Below, piece after piece: positions 1-9,450 of a stretch of DNA of 64,000 nucleotides. Under the pieces are notes generated by a model. The model was given only the letters and a program-made list of their open reading frames with translations. It ran no database searches and was not told the DNA's origin. Origin of the DNA: Paraclostridium hominis (GTDB lineage: Bacteria; Bacillota; Clostridia; Peptostreptococcales; Peptostreptococcaceae). The stretch spans positions 930,001 through 994,000 of the forward strand of contig NZ_JACRWD010000001.1 of NCBI RefSeq assembly GCF_014306135.1, read 5' to 3'. A program made the position numbers and the translations under genes. Numbering within the stretch: the stretch's first letter is position 1; each line of letters opens with the position of its first letter.

Positions 1-969
1 AAATATTTTGGAGTAGAAGAACAAGATAATATGGAAGCTGAGTTTACTTTAAAATTATATGAAAATAATGATTTAAATAAAAATATAAAAGATTTCATAC
101 AAGATGGAAGTTTAAAAGACATTGGAAAAGTTACCGATGGTTATATTAATGTAGCAGTATATAATTATTTTTATGATATAGTTACAGATCATACATATAA
201 AGAAATTTATAAAAATTTAAAGATAGGGGACATCATAACAGTAAAAGTTCAAACTACAGAGAATGGTGAAACTGTATATAAAGAAAATAAGGTAAGAGTG
301 TGTGCAACTTTAACACCAAATTGGATGTCTAATGGAGATGGTGGTAATAGTATTGAAATTATAACATCTCAAAATCATGCTATAGCTCTTACAGGTAAAG
401 ATAAATATACTAAAATAGGTATAAATTTAAAAGATTCATATGATGAGAATGTAAATAAGAAAATAGAAAAAATTTCTAATAATATTCATTTATCTAGATT
501 CGACAGTAGATTTAATTTTAGAGAAAGAGGGATAGATTCTAGTAGAGAGTATTATAAGTCTCAAATATCAACAATAGCATTAGTTTTAATAATAGCAGGA
601 ATTAATGTATTCTGTACAATAAGAACAAATTTATTAATGAGAAAAAAAGAAATTTCAACATTTAGGGCAATAGGATTGAGCATTAAAAATATGAAGAAAA
701 TGGTTCTTTATGAAGCATTAACATATGCAATTTTAAGCAACATAATAGCTTTAATTCCATCAATGATAAACTTAATTAAATTTGTAAATTGGAATAACAA
801 CGCTTATACAAATTTCGGAATAGAGCACTTTATGGATTTTATATTTCCAGTTAAAGAATCAATAGTATTCTTTGCTTTATCAGTTACTGTGTGTATTATA
901 GCAATAACTACAAGCAGTAGGGAGTTAAAAAATATGAGTATTATTGAGGGAATAAAAGATAATGATTAA
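1..969 (+). CDS. FtsX-type ABC transporter permease, C-terminal part (5' end outside window)
   Basis: The reading frame is open from the first base, so this is the last 322 residues of a longer membrane protein. The first half is a soluble, probably extracytoplasmic segment. It is followed by a membrane helix (the STIALVLIIAGINVFCTI stretch), a cytoplasmic loop with the FtsX-like signature MRKKEISTFRAIGLSIKNM, and two more helices. This is the MacB/FtsX permease topology. The ATPase gene starts 16 bases downstream, so the pair is one export operon. The substrate cannot be inferred; the large extracellular part is typical of MacB-like or peptide-sensing exporters. The end ENMSIIEGIK-type tail is usual for FtsX permeases. 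Confidence 0.85.
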   Translation, partial: KYFGVEEQDNMEAEFTLKLYENNDLNKNIKDFIQDGSLKDIGKVTDGYINVAVYNYFYDIVTDHTYKEIYKNLKIGDIITVKVQTTENGETVYKENKVRVCATLTPNWMSNGDGGNSIEIITSQNHAIALTGKDKYTKIGINLKDSYDENVNKKIEKISNNIHLSRFDSRFNFRERGIDSSREYYKSQISTIALVLIIAGINVFCTIRTNLLMRKKEISTFRAIGLSIKNMKKMVLYEALTYAILSNIIALIPSMINLIKFVNWNNNAYTNFGIEHFMDFIFPVKESIVFFALSVTVCIIAITTSSRELKNMSIIEGIKDND

Positions 970-985
970 TTTGGGAGGTTAAGTT

Positions 986-1651
986 ATGAAAACTTTAAAA
1001 ACTATAGATTTAAGAAAAACATACGGGACAGGTGATAGTGAAGTTAAAGCTATTGATGGAATAACTTTAGAAATAGAACCTCATAAGTTTACAGCTATAA
1101 TTGGACAAAGTGGTTCGGGAAAAAGTACATTACTTCACTGTATGGCAGGACTTGATAAACCGACCTTAGGCAAAGTGTTTATAGATGATTTAGATTTGTA
1201 TACTTTAAATGATGATAAGTTATCTAAGATAAGAAGAGATGAATTTGGATTTATATTTCAAAGCTTTAATCTAATACCTGTTATAAATGTTTATGATAAT
1301 ATAGTATTACCTATTTCACTTAGTGGTAAAAAGGTAGATAAAAAGTATATAGAAGATTTAGTAATTAAACTAGGTCTTAAATCACAAATTAAGAAATTTC
1401 CAAATGAATTATCAGGGGGACAACAACAAAGGGTAGCAATTGCTCGTGCTCTTGCAAATAAACCATCAGTAATATTTGCAGATGAACCTACTGGAAATCT
1501 TGATTCAAAGACTACAGGTGAAGTAATGGATATTTTAAAAATGTGTGTTAAGGAGTTTAATCAAACTCTAGTTATGATAACTCATAATGACGAGGTAGCT
1601 AATATGGCAGATAGAATTATAACTATTAAAGATGGTAAAATTTTAAGTTAA
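986..1651 (+). CDS. ABC transporter ATP-binding protein (MacB/LolD type)
   Basis: A 221-residue ATPase of normal length for stand-alone FtsX-partner subunits. Visible motifs: Walker A GQSGSGKST near residue 40, Q-loop at FIFQSFNLIP, signature LSGGQQQRVAIARAL, Walker B VIFADEPTGNLDS, and the switch histidine in MITHNDEVA. The EPTGNLDS form is characteristic of the LolD/MacB family, which couples ATP hydrolysis to mechanotransmission by an FtsX permease. It follows the permease with an AGGTTAAG-type ribosome site in the 16-base gap and is probably cotranscribed. Substrate unknown. Confidence 0.93.
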   Translation: MKTLKTIDLRKTYGTGDSEVKAIDGITLEIEPHKFTAIIGQSGSGKSTLLHCMAGLDKPTLGKVFIDDLDLYTLNDDKLSKIRRDEFGFIFQSFNLIPVINVYDNIVLPISLSGKKVDKKYIEDLVIKLGLKSQIKKFPNELSGGQQQRVAIARALANKPSVIFADEPTGNLDSKTTGEVMDILKMCVKEFNQTLVMITHNDEVANMADRIITIKDGKILS

Positions 1652-1783
1652 TATAAGGTTGATGTTTATGTGGGGTTGCCCAAAATTAAAGTAGTAAATT
1701 ATAAACATATTAATCTTCATATAATATTTTAAATAAAAATATAAATATGAATTATTTATTATGACAAAAAATAAACAAAATTA

Positions 1784-1792
1784 TGCTATACT
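1784..1792 (+). promoter_or_regulatory. Extended -10 promoter of the sialidase gene
   Basis: TGC followed by TATACT (1787-1792) is an extended -10 element. The best -35 at the usual distance is poor (ACAAAA), consistent with dependence on the TG motif. It lies about 50 bases upstream of the sialidase start. Confidence 0.5.
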
Positions 1793-1843
1793 TAATATGT
1801 AAAGAGATATATAAGGAAAAGTTTAAATTAAGGGGGGAAACTT

Positions 1844-3052
1844 ATGAAAAAAATTATTAAAAATTTAAAAGTATTAAGTATGGCAATTGTTTTGTCATTA
1901 TGTAGTATCAATGGTGTCTTTGCAAGTAATTTAAACACAACTAATGAGCCTTATAAAACAACTGTATTTAATAAAAGTGATAACATGTGGAATGCAAAGT
2001 ATTTTAGAATACCTAGCTTACAAACGTTATCTGATGGCACAATGCTAGCATTTTCAGATATTCGTTATAATGGAGCTCAAGATCATGCATATATAGATAT
2101 TGGAGCTGCTAGAAGTATTGACGGGGGAAAAACATGGGATTATAAAACAGTAATGGAAAATGATCGTGTTGACTCAACTTATTCTCGTGTAATGGATTCA
2201 ACAACTGTTGTTACAGACACAGGTAGAATAATATTAATTGCAGGATCATGGAATAAAAATGGAAATTGGGCAAGCAGTACAACTTCATTAAGAAGTGACT
2301 GGTCTGTTCAAATGGTTTATTCTGATGATAATGGATTAACATGGTCTGACAAAATTGATCTAACTACAAATACAGCAAGAATAAAAAATCAACCAAGTAA
2401 TACTATTGGATGGTTAGGCGGTGTTGGAGCTGGTACTGTAATGTCTGATGGAACAATAGTAATGCCAATACAAATTGCACTAAGAGAAAACAATGCTAAT
2501 AACTACTATTCATCAGTTATATATTCTAAAGATAATGGCGAAACGTGGACTATGGGAAACAAAGTACCTAATTCTAAAACTTCTGAAAACATGGTAATTG
2601 AATTAGATGGAGCTTTAATTATGAGTTCTAGAAATGACGGAAATAATTATAGATCATCATATATATCTTATGATTTAGGAACTACATGGAAAGTATATGA
2701 GCCTTTACATGGCAAAATATTAACTGGTAATGGATCAGGATGCCAAGGTTCATTTATTAAAGTTACTGCTAAAGATGGGCATAGGCTAGGATTTATTTCA
2801 GCACCTAAAAATACAAAAGGTGGGTATATTAGAGATAATATAACTGTTTATATGATTGACTTTGATGATTTATCTAAAGGGGTTAAAGAATTATGTATTC
2901 CATATCCTGAAAATGGGAATCCAAGTGGTGGAGGATATTCTTGTTTATCTTTCAATAATGGAAAGTTAAGTATACTTTATGAAGCTGACGGTAACATAGC
3001 ATATAAAGATTTAACCGATTATTATTTATCCCTTGATAATAATAAAATGTAG
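1844..3052 (+). CDS. nanS: Secreted small sialidase (neuraminidase, GH33)
   Basis: A secreted exo-alpha-sialidase that would release terminal sialic acid from host glycoconjugates. The 402-residue protein has a signal peptide (KK-rich start, hydrophobic core, likely cleavage after VFA near residue 27). It then shows the FRIP motif at residues 54-57, whose Arg belongs to the substrate-binding triad, the SDIR motif (Asp72), and four Asp boxes of the S-x-D-x-G-x-T-W type at about 91-98, 160-167, 228-235 and 275-282. Late Arg330, Tyr365 and Glu380 fit the remaining catalytic positions. There is no carbohydrate-binding module, so it matches the small sialidase class, as in C. sordellii NanS and C. 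perfringens NanH. The start follows an AAGGGGGGAAA ribosome site. It is monocistronic, with a strong terminator after the stop; no sialic-acid catabolic genes are nearby. Confidence 0.93.
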   Translation: MKKIIKNLKVLSMAIVLSLCSINGVFASNLNTTNEPYKTTVFNKSDNMWNAKYFRIPSLQTLSDGTMLAFSDIRYNGAQDHAYIDIGAARSIDGGKTWDYKTVMENDRVDSTYSRVMDSTTVVTDTGRIILIAGSWNKNGNWASSTTSLRSDWSVQMVYSDDNGLTWSDKIDLTTNTARIKNQPSNTIGWLGGVGAGTVMSDGTIVMPIQIALRENNANNYYSSVIYSKDNGETWTMGNKVPNSKTSENMVIELDGALIMSSRNDGNNYRSSYISYDLGTTWKVYEPLHGKILTGNGSGCQGSFIKVTAKDGHRLGFISAPKNTKGGYIRDNITVYMIDFDDLSKGVKELCIPYPENGNPSGGGYSCLSFNNGKLSILYEADGNIAYKDLTDYYLSLDNNKM

Positions 3053-3090
3053 AGTATTTATCAGATTTATCCTAACTATTAAAATAAGCG

Positions 3091-3125
3091 AAAACACATT
3101 GATAATTTAATCAATGTGTTTTTTT
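3091..3125 (+). terminator. Terminator after the sialidase gene
   Basis: AACACATTGAT pairs with ATCAATGTGTT across a 6-base loop, followed by a run of seven or more T. Confidence 0.9.
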
Positions 3126-3220
3126 GATATATTTATAGATAATAATGTAGTTATTTAAAATTTATATTAAAATAATCTATATAACTATTAATTTGAATTT
3201 TAACAAATAAGGAGATTATT

Positions 3221-3727
3221 ATGGAAAACTACTTTACAATAGGTAAAATATCAAAATTATCTAGTATTTCATTAAAAACACTTAGATAATATGATGAAAT
3301 TGGATTACTAAAACCTAAATATATAAATCAAGAAAATAATTATAGATACTATTCCATAGAACAATTAACAACCATAGATTTAATAAAGTTGTTTAAATCT
3401 ACAGGAATGTCACTAAATGTAATAAAAAAATTTTAAGCTCACAAGCTACTCTAGATTTTATGGTACAAAATATAAGAAATCAATCAAAAATAGTAGAAGA
3501 AAAAATAAAAGCATTATCCCAAATAAAAAACCACTTAGACTATTTAGATAAAGAAATATCCATTTTCTGTTACATTAGGATCAACAGTATCATATAAAAA
3601 CTTAAATAAAGAAGAACTATGTATCACAAAAATTGTTAAGTACAATAATAAATATAGCTTTATGTCTATTGAAGAATTTTGACAAGAGGAAATATATAAA
3701 GTAAAAAATATGATATTTCATTTATAA
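3221..3727 (+). pseudogene. Broken MerR-family transcriptional regulator
   Basis: The ribosome site AAGGAG precedes an ATG that reads MENYFTIGKISKLSSISLKTLR, then a TAA stop (3287-3289) where MerR proteins have Tyr (the LRYYDEIGLLKP motif), then YDEIGLLKPKYINQENNYRYY, the second half of a MerR winged helix. At the A-run near 3424-3430 the frame is lost. Restoring one A recovers ILSSQATLDFMVQNIRNQS and a dimerisation helix (VEEKIKALSQIKNHLDYLDKE). Another frameshift near 3560 and a TGA near 3680 follow. With at least four lesions this is a dead multidrug-binding-type regulator; its former target is unknown, though the CLC-like gene follows directly. Confidence 0.85.
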
Positions 3728-3785
3728 TATAGAGTATAATATAGAAGAAAACTTTACTCAAAAGCAACTTAAGGAGGAAATAGCA

Positions 3786-5060
3786 TTGGATAGAAAAATT
3801 GTAAAGTTAGATTTAGCTTTAATGCTCAATAGCGCACTTATGGGTGCATTTGTAGGACTTTTTACATGGACGTTTTTAGGAATTGTAAATATAGGTATAC
3901 ACTTTATATGGCATACTTTAAAAGATTTTTTTAATATAAAATATTGGACTTTAATAGTTGCCAGCATAGGTGGTATTTTAGTCGGAATCACGCAAAAATA
4001 TTTTGGAGGATATCCAAAATATATGGACCAAACTTTAGCTGAGTTTAAGAAAAATAAAAGAGTAGAGTATAAATCGGTAAAACATTCTATAATAAATTCT
4101 TTAACAATATTATTCTTTGGTGCAAGTGTTGGACCAGAGGCTGCACTATCAGGCATTGTAGGAGGAGTAATTACCTTTGTTGGAGATAAAATGAAAGAAC
4201 GATTTAAGAAAAAGAATGTTGTTAATCAGTATTCAGATGAATTAATAGAATGTAGTATGCAAGTTAGTACAGGGATTATATTTAACGCACCTTTATTTGG
4301 AATATATACACTAAGCGAAAAAAGTTCAGAAAATAGAAAAGTAATAAAGAAAATAAAAACAATTGTTTATACTGTAACAACGATAGCTGGTTTTTTAGTA
4401 TTTATATTATTATCAAAATTTGATAATAGACCTTCATTTATAGTTAAATTTGGACAAAGTAATATTGGATTGAAAGAGATTACGTGGTTTATACCATTAA
4501 TTTTTATAGCGATGTTACTTGCATATGTATACAAAATGTACGCTTTAGTACTACATAAAATATTAAAACCTATTGAAAATAAAAAAGTAATAAAGGGAAT
4601 AATTGGAGGATTAGGAATAGGTATATTAGGAACTATTTTTCCGTGGACATTATTTTCTGGAGAACATGAATTAAGAGAATTAGTTGTTGAGTGGAATAAC
4701 ATATCTGCATATATGCTTATTCTATTATCATTAGTAAAACTTTTATTGACAGAGATATGTTTATCAACAGGGCATAGAGGTGGACATATATTTCCTTTGA
4801 TATTTTCTGGGAGTTGTCTAGCTTATGGATTGTCCAAGTTATTTTCAATAGATCCAGTTTTTTGTTTGTCTATAATAGTTACAGGGCTTGCAAGTAAGGC
4901 TATAGGAAATATGTATGTAGCTATATTTTTATTGATATTTTTCTTTCCAATTAACACTGTAATACCGTTGGTATTATCCGCAGCTATAGGTAAAATGGTT
5001 GGTGATATTGAAAGTAAAGTGGTAAATAAAATATCTAACATTAAAAATATAAGGATTTAA
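3786..5060 (+). CDS. CLC-family chloride channel/antiporter-like membrane protein
   Basis: A 424-residue polytopic protein starting at TTG behind AAGGAGG with 8-base spacing. Family marks are GASVGPEAALSGIVGG near residues 112-127 and TGHRGGHIFPLIFSGS in the second half, matching the two anion-selectivity loops of CLC proteins. In canonical CLC transporters the first loop is GREGP, with the gating glutamate before GP; here that position is Val (ASVGP), as in distant bacterial CLC relatives. The protein may therefore work as a channel or carry another anion. No CBS domains. It stands downstream of the broken MerR gene and just before a truncated hydrolase. Confidence 0.85.
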   Translation: MDRKIVKLDLALMLNSALMGAFVGLFTWTFLGIVNIGIHFIWHTLKDFFNIKYWTLIVASIGGILVGITQKYFGGYPKYMDQTLAEFKKNKRVEYKSVKHSIINSLTILFFGASVGPEAALSGIVGGVITFVGDKMKERFKKKNVVNQYSDELIECSMQVSTGIIFNAPLFGIYTLSEKSSENRKVIKKIKTIVYTVTTIAGFLVFILLSKFDNRPSFIVKFGQSNIGLKEITWFIPLIFIAMLLAYVYKMYALVLHKILKPIENKKVIKGIIGGLGIGILGTIFPWTLFSGEHELRELVVEWNNISAYMLILLSLVKLLLTEICLSTGHRGGHIFPLIFSGSCLAYGLSKLFSIDPVFCLSIIVTGLASKAIGNMYVAIFLLIFFFPINTVIPLVLSAAIGKMVGDIESKVVNKISNIKNIRI

Positions 5061-5077
5061 GTATTATTTAATCAACC

Positions 5078-5851
5078 TTGAGAATATATGCCAAAAAACT
5101 TACTGAACTAGGATATGTAACTATTGTATTTGATGCATCATATCAAGGAGAAAGTGAAGGAGAACCTAGATATATTGAAGAACCAGCTGCAAGGGTTGAA
5201 GATATCCGCTCAGCAGTAGATTATCTAACAACACTTGATTTTGTAGATGAAAATCGTATAGGTGTATTAGGTGTTTGTGCAGGAGGAGGTTATGCAGTAA
5301 ATGCTGCTATGACAGATAAGAGAATCAAAGCTATTGGTACAGTTGTTGGTGCTAATATTGGTCGTGTATATCGTGAAAGTAATGATCCTATAAAAACATT
5401 AGAAGCAATTGCTAAGCAACGTACTGCTGAAGCTCGTGGGGATGAAACAATGATTACAAATTGGATTCCTAAAAATCAAGAGGAAAGAGAACAAGCAGGT
5501 ATTAATGATATAGACATTATAGAAGCTGTTGATTATTATACAACTTCAAGAGGTCAAAGTCCTAACTCTCCAAATAAGTTAAACTTTACTAGTGTAGCAT
5601 CAGTAATAGCTTTTGATGCTTTTCATTTAGCAGAAAGTTTACTAACTCAACCTTTACAAATAATTGTTGGAGATGTACAAGGAGCTTTTGGTTCATATAG
5701 AGATGGTCATGAACTTTATAATAAAGCGGCTTCAAAGAAAAAGGATTTATTCATTCTTGAAGGTGTAAGTCACTATGATTTATACGATAAAGAAGAGTCA
5801 GTTAGAAAAGCTATTGAAAAATTAGATGTTTTCTACAAAGAAAATATATAA
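5078..5851 (+). pseudogene. Alpha/beta hydrolase (dienelactone hydrolase-like), N-terminus missing
   Basis: The frame reads MRIYAKKLTELGYVTIVFDASYQGESEGEP from a TTG with no ribosome site, 17 bases after the CLC stop. Homologous hydrolases carry about 60 further N-terminal residues with the first strands and the oxyanion-hole HPGG-type loop, all absent here. The rest looks intact: nucleophile elbow GVCAGGGYA, where Cys replaces Ser as in dienelactone hydrolases; the acid-loop region IIVGDVQGAFG; and catalytic His in GVSHYDLYD. A deletion that fused the CLC gene end to the hydrolase interior would explain the layout. It could be translated from a weak start but is unlikely to fold as the parent enzyme. 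Confidence 0.75.
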
Positions 5852-5901
5852 GATATTATTTAACCTAATATAGTATAAGAAGATTAAATTAATTAATCCA
5901 T

Positions 5902-5951
5902 AAAAAAGCACTGAATTTGAAGTCTTAAGCTATCAAATCAGTGCTTTTTTT
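5902..5951 (+). terminator. Terminator, third copy of a repeated hairpin
   Basis: GCACTGAATTTG pairs with CAAATCAGTGC (one bulged A), flanked by A6 on the left and T7 on the right. The same arms recur at the 3' end of both long repeats (9716-9765 and 11922-11970); only the loop differs. It is a good terminator for the hydrolase remnant and a possible relic of the repeat family. Confidence 0.88.
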
Positions 5952-6049
5952 AGTGTATTTTTTTAATATAAATAAATTTGTAATATATATAAGTATAAAA
6001 ACATATAAATATATAAGTTTTAAAGCAAATTAACGAAGGGGATGAGCGT

Positions 6050-8833
6050 ATGAGATATTACAGTAAATCTACTAATGAAGCCTTAAAATATCTAAAAGTA
6101 AATCCTGAAATTGGATTAAGCACTAATGAGGTAGAAGAAAGAAGGAAAAAGTATGGTTACAATGAATTTAAAATCAAAGAAGGTAAATCATTAATAGAAT
6201 CAATAAGTGACAGTATCATGGAGCCAATGATATTGATTTTATTAGCTGCTGCAGTAATAAGTGCCTTTGTAGGTGAAGTTCATGATGCATTTGGAATTTT
6301 AGGAGCAATAATTTTAGGACTATCCATAGGAGCAGCAACAGAAAGCAAATCTAAAAAAGCAGCCCAAGCATTATCAAAATTAACTGAAAATATAGAGGTA
6401 AAGGTATTAAGAAATGGAAAAATACATCAAATATCCAAAAGAGATTTAGTACCTGGCGATATTATTTATATAGAAAGTGGAGATATGATACCTGCAGATG
6501 GTAGGCTTATTCAGGCTATTAACTTAAAGTTAAGAGAGGACATGCTTACAGGCGAATCTGCAGATGTTTTAAAAAATGCAGAGAAGATAGTAGATATGGA
6601 TGTAGTATATGGAAAAACTGAAATAATAGAACAAGATACAATACCAGCAAAACAAGTTAATATGGTATTTGGAGGAACACTTGTAGCCTATGGAAGAGGA
6701 ATTATGGTGGTAACAACTATAGGAGATAAAACAGAAATGGGTAAAATAGCACAAAATATAGGTGATGATGATATCCAAACTCCTCTTCAATTAAAGCTTG
6801 GAAAATTAGGAGCTAGAATAGCTATTGTTTCAGGGATTGTAGCATTTTTACTATGTATGTATATGATTATGAAAATGAATGCAAATGGAGAAATAATATT
6901 AGATACTTCAGGAATAATACCATTTTTAAAATCACTAGAACCAGCAAAAGGAGCATATATGGTTTGCATAGCATTAATTGTAGCAACTGTACCAGAAGGT
7001 TTACCCACTATGGTAAATATTACATTGGCTATAACTATGCAGAAGATGGCAAAGATAAATGCTTTGGTAACTAAAAAAGAAGCTTGTGAAACTATAGGGT
7101 GTGTATCAGTAATTTGTTCTGATAAAACTGGTACCTTAACTCAAAATAAAATGATGGTAGAAGTTGCGTATATAGATGGAAAATATATTGATAGTAGTGA
7201 GTATCATAGTAATAGTTACTTTGAAGAAAATTGTATAGTAAACTCGACTGCTGATATTGAAAAAGAGGATAAAGATTACAAATACATAGGTAGTGCAACT
7301 GAATGTGCATTACTTTTATATCATAGAAATAAAGATTATAACAAATTTAGAAAAGAAGTTAATTTAGTATCACAAGTTCCTTTTAACTCAGATAAAAAGA
7401 GAATGTCATCGTTGATAAATATGGAGGATAATGGAGTATTTTTAAGTAAAGGAGCTCCAGAAGTTTTATTAGAAGAATGTGCATATATGCAAAAAGGGAA
7501 GGATATAGTAACTTTGACTCCTCAAATAAAAAGAAATATACTTAATGAAATTAGAAAGCTTCAAGTTAAGTCTATGAGAACATTGGGATTTGCTTATAAA
7601 ACTATAGATAAATCATCTATGCAGGTTGCGCTAACTTATGAAGATGAAATTGCTAGCACTGAAGACTTAGGAATTTATGAAAGAGGCAGAGATTTAATTT
7701 TTGGAGGTTTTGTTGGTATAGTTGACCCGTTAAGAGAAGGGGTAAAAGAATCCATTCAAATAGCCTATGATGCAGGTGTAAAGGTGAAAATGCTTACGGG
7801 AGATAATATAAATACAGCAAAGGCTATAGGAAAAGAGATAGGTCTTTTAGACGATGGGAAAAAAGCAGTAGAAGCAACTTACATAGATATATTATCAGAT
7901 GAAGAATTAAGAGAAGAAATAAATGATATTTCTATTGTAGCTAGATCTAAGCCTGATACGAAGATGAGAATCGTACAAGCGCTTCAAGCTAATTTAGAAG
8001 TAGTAGCAGTTACTGGAGATGGTATAAATGATGCACCAGCTTTAAGTAAAGCAGATGTTGGAATTTCAATGGGTATATCAGGAACTGAGGTTTCAAAAAA
8101 TGCATCAGATATAATACTGACAGATGATAGCTTTAGTACTATAGTTGATGGTATAAAGTGGGGAAGAGGTATATATGAGAACTTCCAAAGATTTATACAG
8201 TTTCAACTTACTGTTAATATAGTAGCTTTTATGATAGCTGTAATATCTCAAATTATGGGTACGGAAATGCCATTTACTACGATACAACTATTATGGGTAA
8301 ATATAATAATGGATGGACCACCAGCATTAGCTTTAGGATTAGAACCAGTTAGAGATTATGTTCTTAAAAGAAAGCCAATTAAAAGAAAGGCTAGTATTAT
8401 AGCAAAAGGTATGTTAGTAAATATAATTATAAATGCAGTACTTATAATATCAATAGTGAACCTTCAATCATTTTTCAATGTGTTAAACGCTACTCCAGAA
8501 GAACAAGGAACAGTAGTATTCTCAGTTTTCGCATTTAGTGCATTGTTTAATGCCCTAAGTTGTCGTGAGTTTGGCCTTAACAGTGTAATACCAAATTTCT
8601 TTAAGAATAAGTTAGCATTGTATGTAATTTTTATAACTGGTATAGTACAAGTTTTATTTACACAAGTTTTTAGAAGCTTTTTTAATTCAGTAGCACTTAG
8701 CAATTTTATGTGGATAAAAATAATACTTCTTTCATCAATGGTACTTGTTTTAAATGAAGTAGTTAAGTTTATACTTAGAGTAATGAAAAAACAAGGACAT
8801 ATGGTTAGAAATATAAGAAGAGTTTATAAATAA
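6050..8833 (+). CDS. P2-type calcium-transporting ATPase
   Basis: A 927-residue cation-pumping P-type ATPase of SERCA/PMCA type. Visible in order: N-terminal cation ATPase domain (SKSTNEALKYL...GLSTNEVEERRKKYGYNEF), LTGES in the actuator domain, PEGLP in helix M4 (calcium site), phosphorylation motif DKTGTLTQ with Asp358, nucleotide-domain KGAPE, MLTGDN, and hinge TGDGINDAPAL, then the C-terminal transmembrane bundle. PEGLP in M4 and NIIMDGPPALALG in M6 match the calcium branch rather than heavy-metal pumps, which lack a CPC motif here. It has its own ribosome site (AAGGGGATGAG) and is monocistronic, probably exporting Ca2+ or Mn2+ from the cytoplasm. Confidence 0.95.
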   Translation: MRYYSKSTNEALKYLKVNPEIGLSTNEVEERRKKYGYNEFKIKEGKSLIESISDSIMEPMILILLAAAVISAFVGEVHDAFGILGAIILGLSIGAATESKSKKAAQALSKLTENIEVKVLRNGKIHQISKRDLVPGDIIYIESGDMIPADGRLIQAINLKLREDMLTGESADVLKNAEKIVDMDVVYGKTEIIEQDTIPAKQVNMVFGGTLVAYGRGIMVVTTIGDKTEMGKIAQNIGDDDIQTPLQLKLGKLGARIAIVSGIVAFLLCMYMIMKMNANGEIILDTSGIIPFLKSLEPAKGAYMVCIALIVATVPEGLPTMVNITLAITMQKMAKINALVTKKEACETIGCVSVICSDKTGTLTQNKMMVEVAYIDGKYIDSSEYHSNSYFEENCIVNSTADIEKEDKDYKYIGSATECALLLYHRNKDYNKFRKEVNLVSQVPFNSDKKRMSSLINMEDNGVFLSKGAPEVLLEECAYMQKGKDIVTLTPQIKRNILNEIRKLQVKSMRTLGFAYKTIDKSSMQVALTYEDEIASTEDLGIYERGRDLIFGGFVGIVDPLREGVKESIQIAYDAGVKVKMLTGDNINTAKAIGKEIGLLDDGKKAVEATYIDILSDEELREEINDISIVARSKPDTKMRIVQALQANLEVVAVTGDGINDAPALSKADVGISMGISGTEVSKNASDIILTDDSFSTIVDGIKWGRGIYENFQRFIQFQLTVNIVAFMIAVISQIMGTEMPFTTIQLLWVNIIMDGPPALALGLEPVRDYVLKRKPIKRKASIIAKGMLVNIIINAVLIISIVNLQSFFNVLNATPEEQGTVVFSVFAFSALFNALSCREFGLNSVIPNFFKNKLALYVIFITGIVQVLFTQVFRSFFNSVALSNFMWIKIILLSSMVLVLNEVVKFILRVMKKQGHMVRNIRRVYK

Positions 8834-8840
8834 TATAATG

Positions 8841-8934
8841 AGTTTGAGATTATATGGCATTTTCCTTCACTGTAAAGACTAAAGAGCAGGGCTTTAACGT
8901 TTTGTAAAATTGCTAGATAACCTCAGACTTTTTT
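8841..8934 (+). terminator. Long branched hairpin followed by T-run
   Basis: AGTTTGAGATTAT (8841-8853) pairs with ATAACCTCAGACT (8917-8929) except for one wobble and one mismatch, and six T follow. The 63-base loop contains further arms (TAAAG/CTTTA and a GCATTTT/AAAATTGC-type pairing). It probably ends the calcium ATPase transcript; the elaborate loop is unusual for a simple terminator. Confidence 0.6.
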
Positions 8935-8968
8935 CGTATAATAAATTAAAAAATTTGTGATAAACAAG

Positions 8969-9000
8969 AGCTAGTTTGTATTACTAGCTTTTATTTTTAT
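8969..9000 (+). terminator. Second hairpin terminator after the ATPase
   Basis: AGCTAGT (8969-8975) and ACTAGCT (8983-8989) flank a 7-base loop, followed by TTTATTTTTAT. Confidence 0.65.
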
Positions 9001-9094
9001 CTTAAATCTTATGGAATATAAACTTATTGGTATATTATGGTAAAAATAAATTGATAGTTATTAATCTACTAAGTTTTTATAATCATATACTTCT

Positions 9095-9428
9095 ATGGGT
9101 CAGATAGAAGAAACTAGATTAGATAAAGAATTTTTAGATTTGACTATAAATAAGTTAACAATATTACAAGAATTAGGTAAAAATTCTAGTTATAAAGATA
9201 AAGTTTATATACTAGATACATACTTTTAAAGTACAATAAATGCTATGAAAGAATTAGAAAATAATTTAAATAATAAAAATTACGTATTATATTATAGATT
9301 ATAAAGGTACAGCTAGAATATGTATGAAAGAGTTAACAAAGACTTGTTCAAATGAAATTATATCAGGAAGTAAACAACAGATGACTATAAAAAATAATAT
9401 TTTTAAATCATATACATATTTTTTATAA
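9095..9428 (+). pseudogene. Remnant of an unrecognised small gene
   Basis: From ATG 9095 the frame reads MGQIEETRLDKEFLDLTINK and goes on for 44 codons to a TAA at 9227. It then continues in frame with coding-like STINAMKELENNLNNKNYV, then needs a frame change to read DYKGTARICMKELTKTCSNE, and runs without its own stop region into the left edge of the long repeat that begins at about 9402. No family recognised. The lysine/glutamate-rich composition suggests a real former gene. No ribosome site is visible at the ATG. Confidence 0.45.
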
Positions 9429-9450
9429 TAGTGGTTAATATATAATTAAA

